Assembly (NCBI GenBank): GCA_012295275.1
Contig: CM022674.1
Coordinates: forward strand, 2,958,242 to 2,978,241
Reading direction: 5' to 3'
Source of the DNA: Chrysomallon squamiferum
Taxonomy: Eukaryota > Mollusca > Gastropoda > Neomphalida > Peltospiridae
DNA length: 20,000 bases
The notes below the pieces were generated by a model. The model did not search any database. It was not told where the DNA came from and saw only the letters and a list, made by a program, of their open reading frames with translations. Shown here one piece after another: positions 19,101-20,000 of this stretch. Both the position numbers and the translations under genes were made by a program. How positions within the stretch are numbered: position 1 is the first letter of the stretch; each line of letters begins with the position of its first letter.

Positions 19101-19480
19101 GCTTGTTTCACTGGTTCGTTGGTACACTGGCTGTTTCATTGGTTGTTTCACTGGTTCGTTGGTACACTGGCTGTTTCATTGATTGTTTCATTGGTTCGTT
19201 GGTACACTGGCTGTTTCACTGGTTCGTTGGTACACTGGCTGTTTCATTGGTTGTTTCATTGGTTCGTTGGTACACTGGCTGTTTCATTGGTTGTTTCATT
19301 GGTTCGTTGGTACAGTGGCTGTTTCACTGATTCGTTGGTACATTGGTTGTTTGATTGGTTCGTTGGTACACTGGCTGTTTCACTGATTCGTTGGTACATT
19401 GCCTGTTTCATTGATTCGTTGGTACACTGGCTGTTTCTTTGGTTGTTTCACTGGTTCGTTGGTTCACTAGTTACCTCATT
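19101..19480 (+). repeat. 11-copy minisatellite with 28/40 bp spacing
   Basis: The core TTCGTTGGT starts at 19115, 19155, 19195, 19223, 19263, 19303, 19331, 19359, 19387, 19415 and 19455. The spacings are 40, 40, 28, 40, 40, 28, 28, 28, 28 and 40. The 28 bp unit is the core plus ACACTGGCTGTTTCAYTGG. The 40 bp form carries an extra 12 bp, TTGTTTCAYTGG, which resembles the end of the unit itself. The last copy decays near 19470. Both 28 and 40 leave remainder 1 on division by 3, so one stop-free unit leaves all three forward frames open. This explains the 139-, 75- and 67-codon open frames (HWFVGTLAVSL-like), which I do not call as genes. Confidence 0.95.
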
Positions 19481-19690
19481 TCCTGATTTTTTTTCTTAGT
19501 TGACAGTGTGGTACATTAGCTGATTGTTCTTTTTTTTTTTTCTTAATTATTTTTTAAATTTTATTTATTTATTTTTTGTTTTTTTACTAAATACGCTTGT
19601 TTTCACTCGCCAAATGTTTGTCTTGCCTGCTACTTGATTAGCGTATGTAGCCAGTTTTACTTTTTAAAACTTTTAAAAGTATTGCTATTA

Positions 19691-19721
<31 letters not shown>

Positions 19722-19935
19722 CTTTTTTCTAAATGTTGCAAAGCTTCAGGGAATCGCGGATATTACTGCTGTCATATTGTTATTGATCAAATCTTATTTT
19801 CTGTCTTTTTGACAGCTAGAGGGTTCAGGAAATTATTTCTCCCACTCGACTACAGCAACAAAAAAAAAACCTTACACAGAAAATGAGAACATGTGAGTGC
19901 GTGGGCGGGTCCGGAATCATTCTCTCACGATGTCT
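19481..19935. other. T-rich DNA, no gene seen
   Basis: T-rich sequence with TTTTC pentamers at about 19693-19730, then short mixed-composition DNA. No frame of interest. Confidence 0.6.
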
Positions 19936-19939
19936 GTGC

Positions 19940-19966
19940 GTGTGTGCGTGCGTGCATGTGTGTGTA

Positions 19967-19999
<33 letters not shown>

Positions 20000-20000
20000 A
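19940..20000 (+). repeat. (GT)n-(TA)n microsatellite, cut by the window end
   Basis: GT units with GC interruptions, purest at 19968-19982, then (TA)n from 19983 to the last bases. Confidence 0.93.

Noticed and set aside
19080-19499. 139-codon forward open frame with WFVGTLAVSL-like repeats
   Set aside because: It lies wholly in the 28/40 bp minisatellite, and all three frames are open there for arithmetic reasons. No start context or neighbouring exon supports it.

Overview
The window looks like nuclear, non-coding DNA from an animal. It is AT-rich and crowded with simple repeats: (AG)n, (CT)n, (CA)n, (GATA)n, (GAA)n, (AAT)n and long A or T runs. I found no bacterial-style gene layout, rRNA, convincing tRNA, CRISPR array or intact protein-coding gene. 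Almost every long open frame is a translated microsatellite (RERERE, SLSLSL, YLSIYLSI, CVCVCV patterns). The style resembles mollusc, especially cephalopod, intergenic or intronic DNA. That is an impression from repeat content, not a marker-based identification.

Layout, left to right. 1-1440: AT-rich tetranucleotide repeats, one unique stretch, a T-rich tract, an ACT array and purine-rich DNA. 1443-2149: two diverged direct copies of a ~120-140 bp interspersed repeat with microsatellites between. 2150-4500: alternating T-rich tracts, hairpins and small unique islands, one of them CpG-rich (about 4087-4240). 4500-7790: the longest mostly unique stretch, with a few palindromes and promoter-like motifs. 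7791-7985: ATGT/TA and (AG)n repeats. 8541-9090: a large imperfect inverted repeat built from (GT)n, (TCTA)n/(TAGA)n and matching unique pieces. 9190-10274: purine-rich DNA, (AG)n and (TC)n. 10275-13060: unique DNA containing a CpG-rich, CRE-rich island (11741-12216). 13067-14159: a 534 bp deleted mariner-type DNA transposon (13416-13949) with 23 bp terminal inverted repeats and TA on both sides, lying between a 298 bp (CT)n tract and a 181 bp (AG)n tract. 14160-19100: more paired microsatellites and unique islands, including a promoter-like motif group followed by a splice-donor-like site (17338-17560). 19101-19480: an 11-copy minisatellite with alternating 28 and 40 bp spacing. The window ends in (GT)n/(TA)n.

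No set of genes works together here. The clearest biology is the mariner remnant, the minisatellite, the interspersed repeat pair, and a repeated architecture in which complementary simple repeats sit a few tens to hundreds of bases apart and could fold back on each other in single-stranded DNA or RNA. Three or four CpG- or motif-rich islands are the best places to look for regulatory function.
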